A stretch of DNA of 13,838 nucleotides, taken from contig JBHHZJ010000090.1 in NCBI GenBank assembly GCA_046758005.1, positions 1-13,838 of the forward strand. Reading direction: 5' to 3'. The position numbers were made by a program, and so were the translations under genes. The notes beneath the pieces were generated by a model. The model made no database searches. It worked only from the letters and a program-made list of their open reading frames with translations, and was not told the DNA's origin. Source of the DNA: JBHHZJ01 sp046758005 (GTDB taxonomy: Bacteria > Pseudomonadota > Alphaproteobacteria > Kiloniellales > J153). The number at the start of each line of letters is the position of its first letter. The stretch's first letter is position 1. Positions 13,771-13,838 of this stretch are shown here, piece after piece.

Positions 13771-13838
13771 GGCCGGCCGTGTTCTCTCTCCACCCCGTTT
13801 TGGCCGCATGTTAGCCGAAATCGCGCCGCCTGTCGCAC

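Overview
The window is very GC-rich, strongly G/C at third codon positions, and looks like chromosomal DNA of an alphaproteobacterium, probably a Rhodospirillales-like lineage. The best evidence is the phosphate permeases: both PstC and PstA carry the long N-terminal regions typical of alphaproteobacterial members, and the dgcN-dgcA pair is also common there. The taxonomic call is inference from protein style only.

Layout. 1-239: no gene, but one copy (89-179) of a palindromic dispersed repeat. 240-2250, minus strand: a transglutaminase-like protease-fold gene followed by an MscS-type mechanosensitive channel. 2251-2642: a divergent gap. 2643-7293, plus strand: phosphate uptake genes pstS, pstC, pstA and phoU. 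A terminator-like hairpin lies between pstS and pstC, and the ATPase gene pstB is absent from its usual place between pstA and phoU. 7408-9345, minus strand: a stand-alone macrodomain hydrolase and an acyl-CoA dehydrogenase. 9387-9525: a second, fuller copy of the palindromic repeat, in the opposite orientation. 9589-10942: an accessory patch holding a frameshifted GxxExxY-family gene bracketed by near-identical inverted repeats built from an 8-bp CRCGAAGA unit, a SAM methyltransferase whose start codon lies in one of those repeats, and a second, shorter pair of the same repeats. 10978-11637: a TIGR02466-type 2-oxoglutarate/Fe(II) oxygenase. 11737-13770, minus strand: dgcN and dgcA, which fit D-glutamate catabolism through N-acetyl-D-glutamate.

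How it works together. PstS captures periplasmic phosphate, PstC and PstA form the channel, and PhoU couples transport to signalling; the ATPase must come from elsewhere if the system works. DgcN and DgcA would acetylate D-glutamate and racemise the product. The other genes are single housekeeping or accessory functions.

The least explained part is the repeat-bracketed GxxExxY unit at 9589-10089 with its short relative at 10802-10942. It looks like a small insertion unit with inverted ends and a nuclease-fold gene inside. The bipartite double-hairpin repeat at 89-179 and 9387-9525 comes second. No rRNA, tRNA, CRISPR array, recognisable transposase or integrase was seen.
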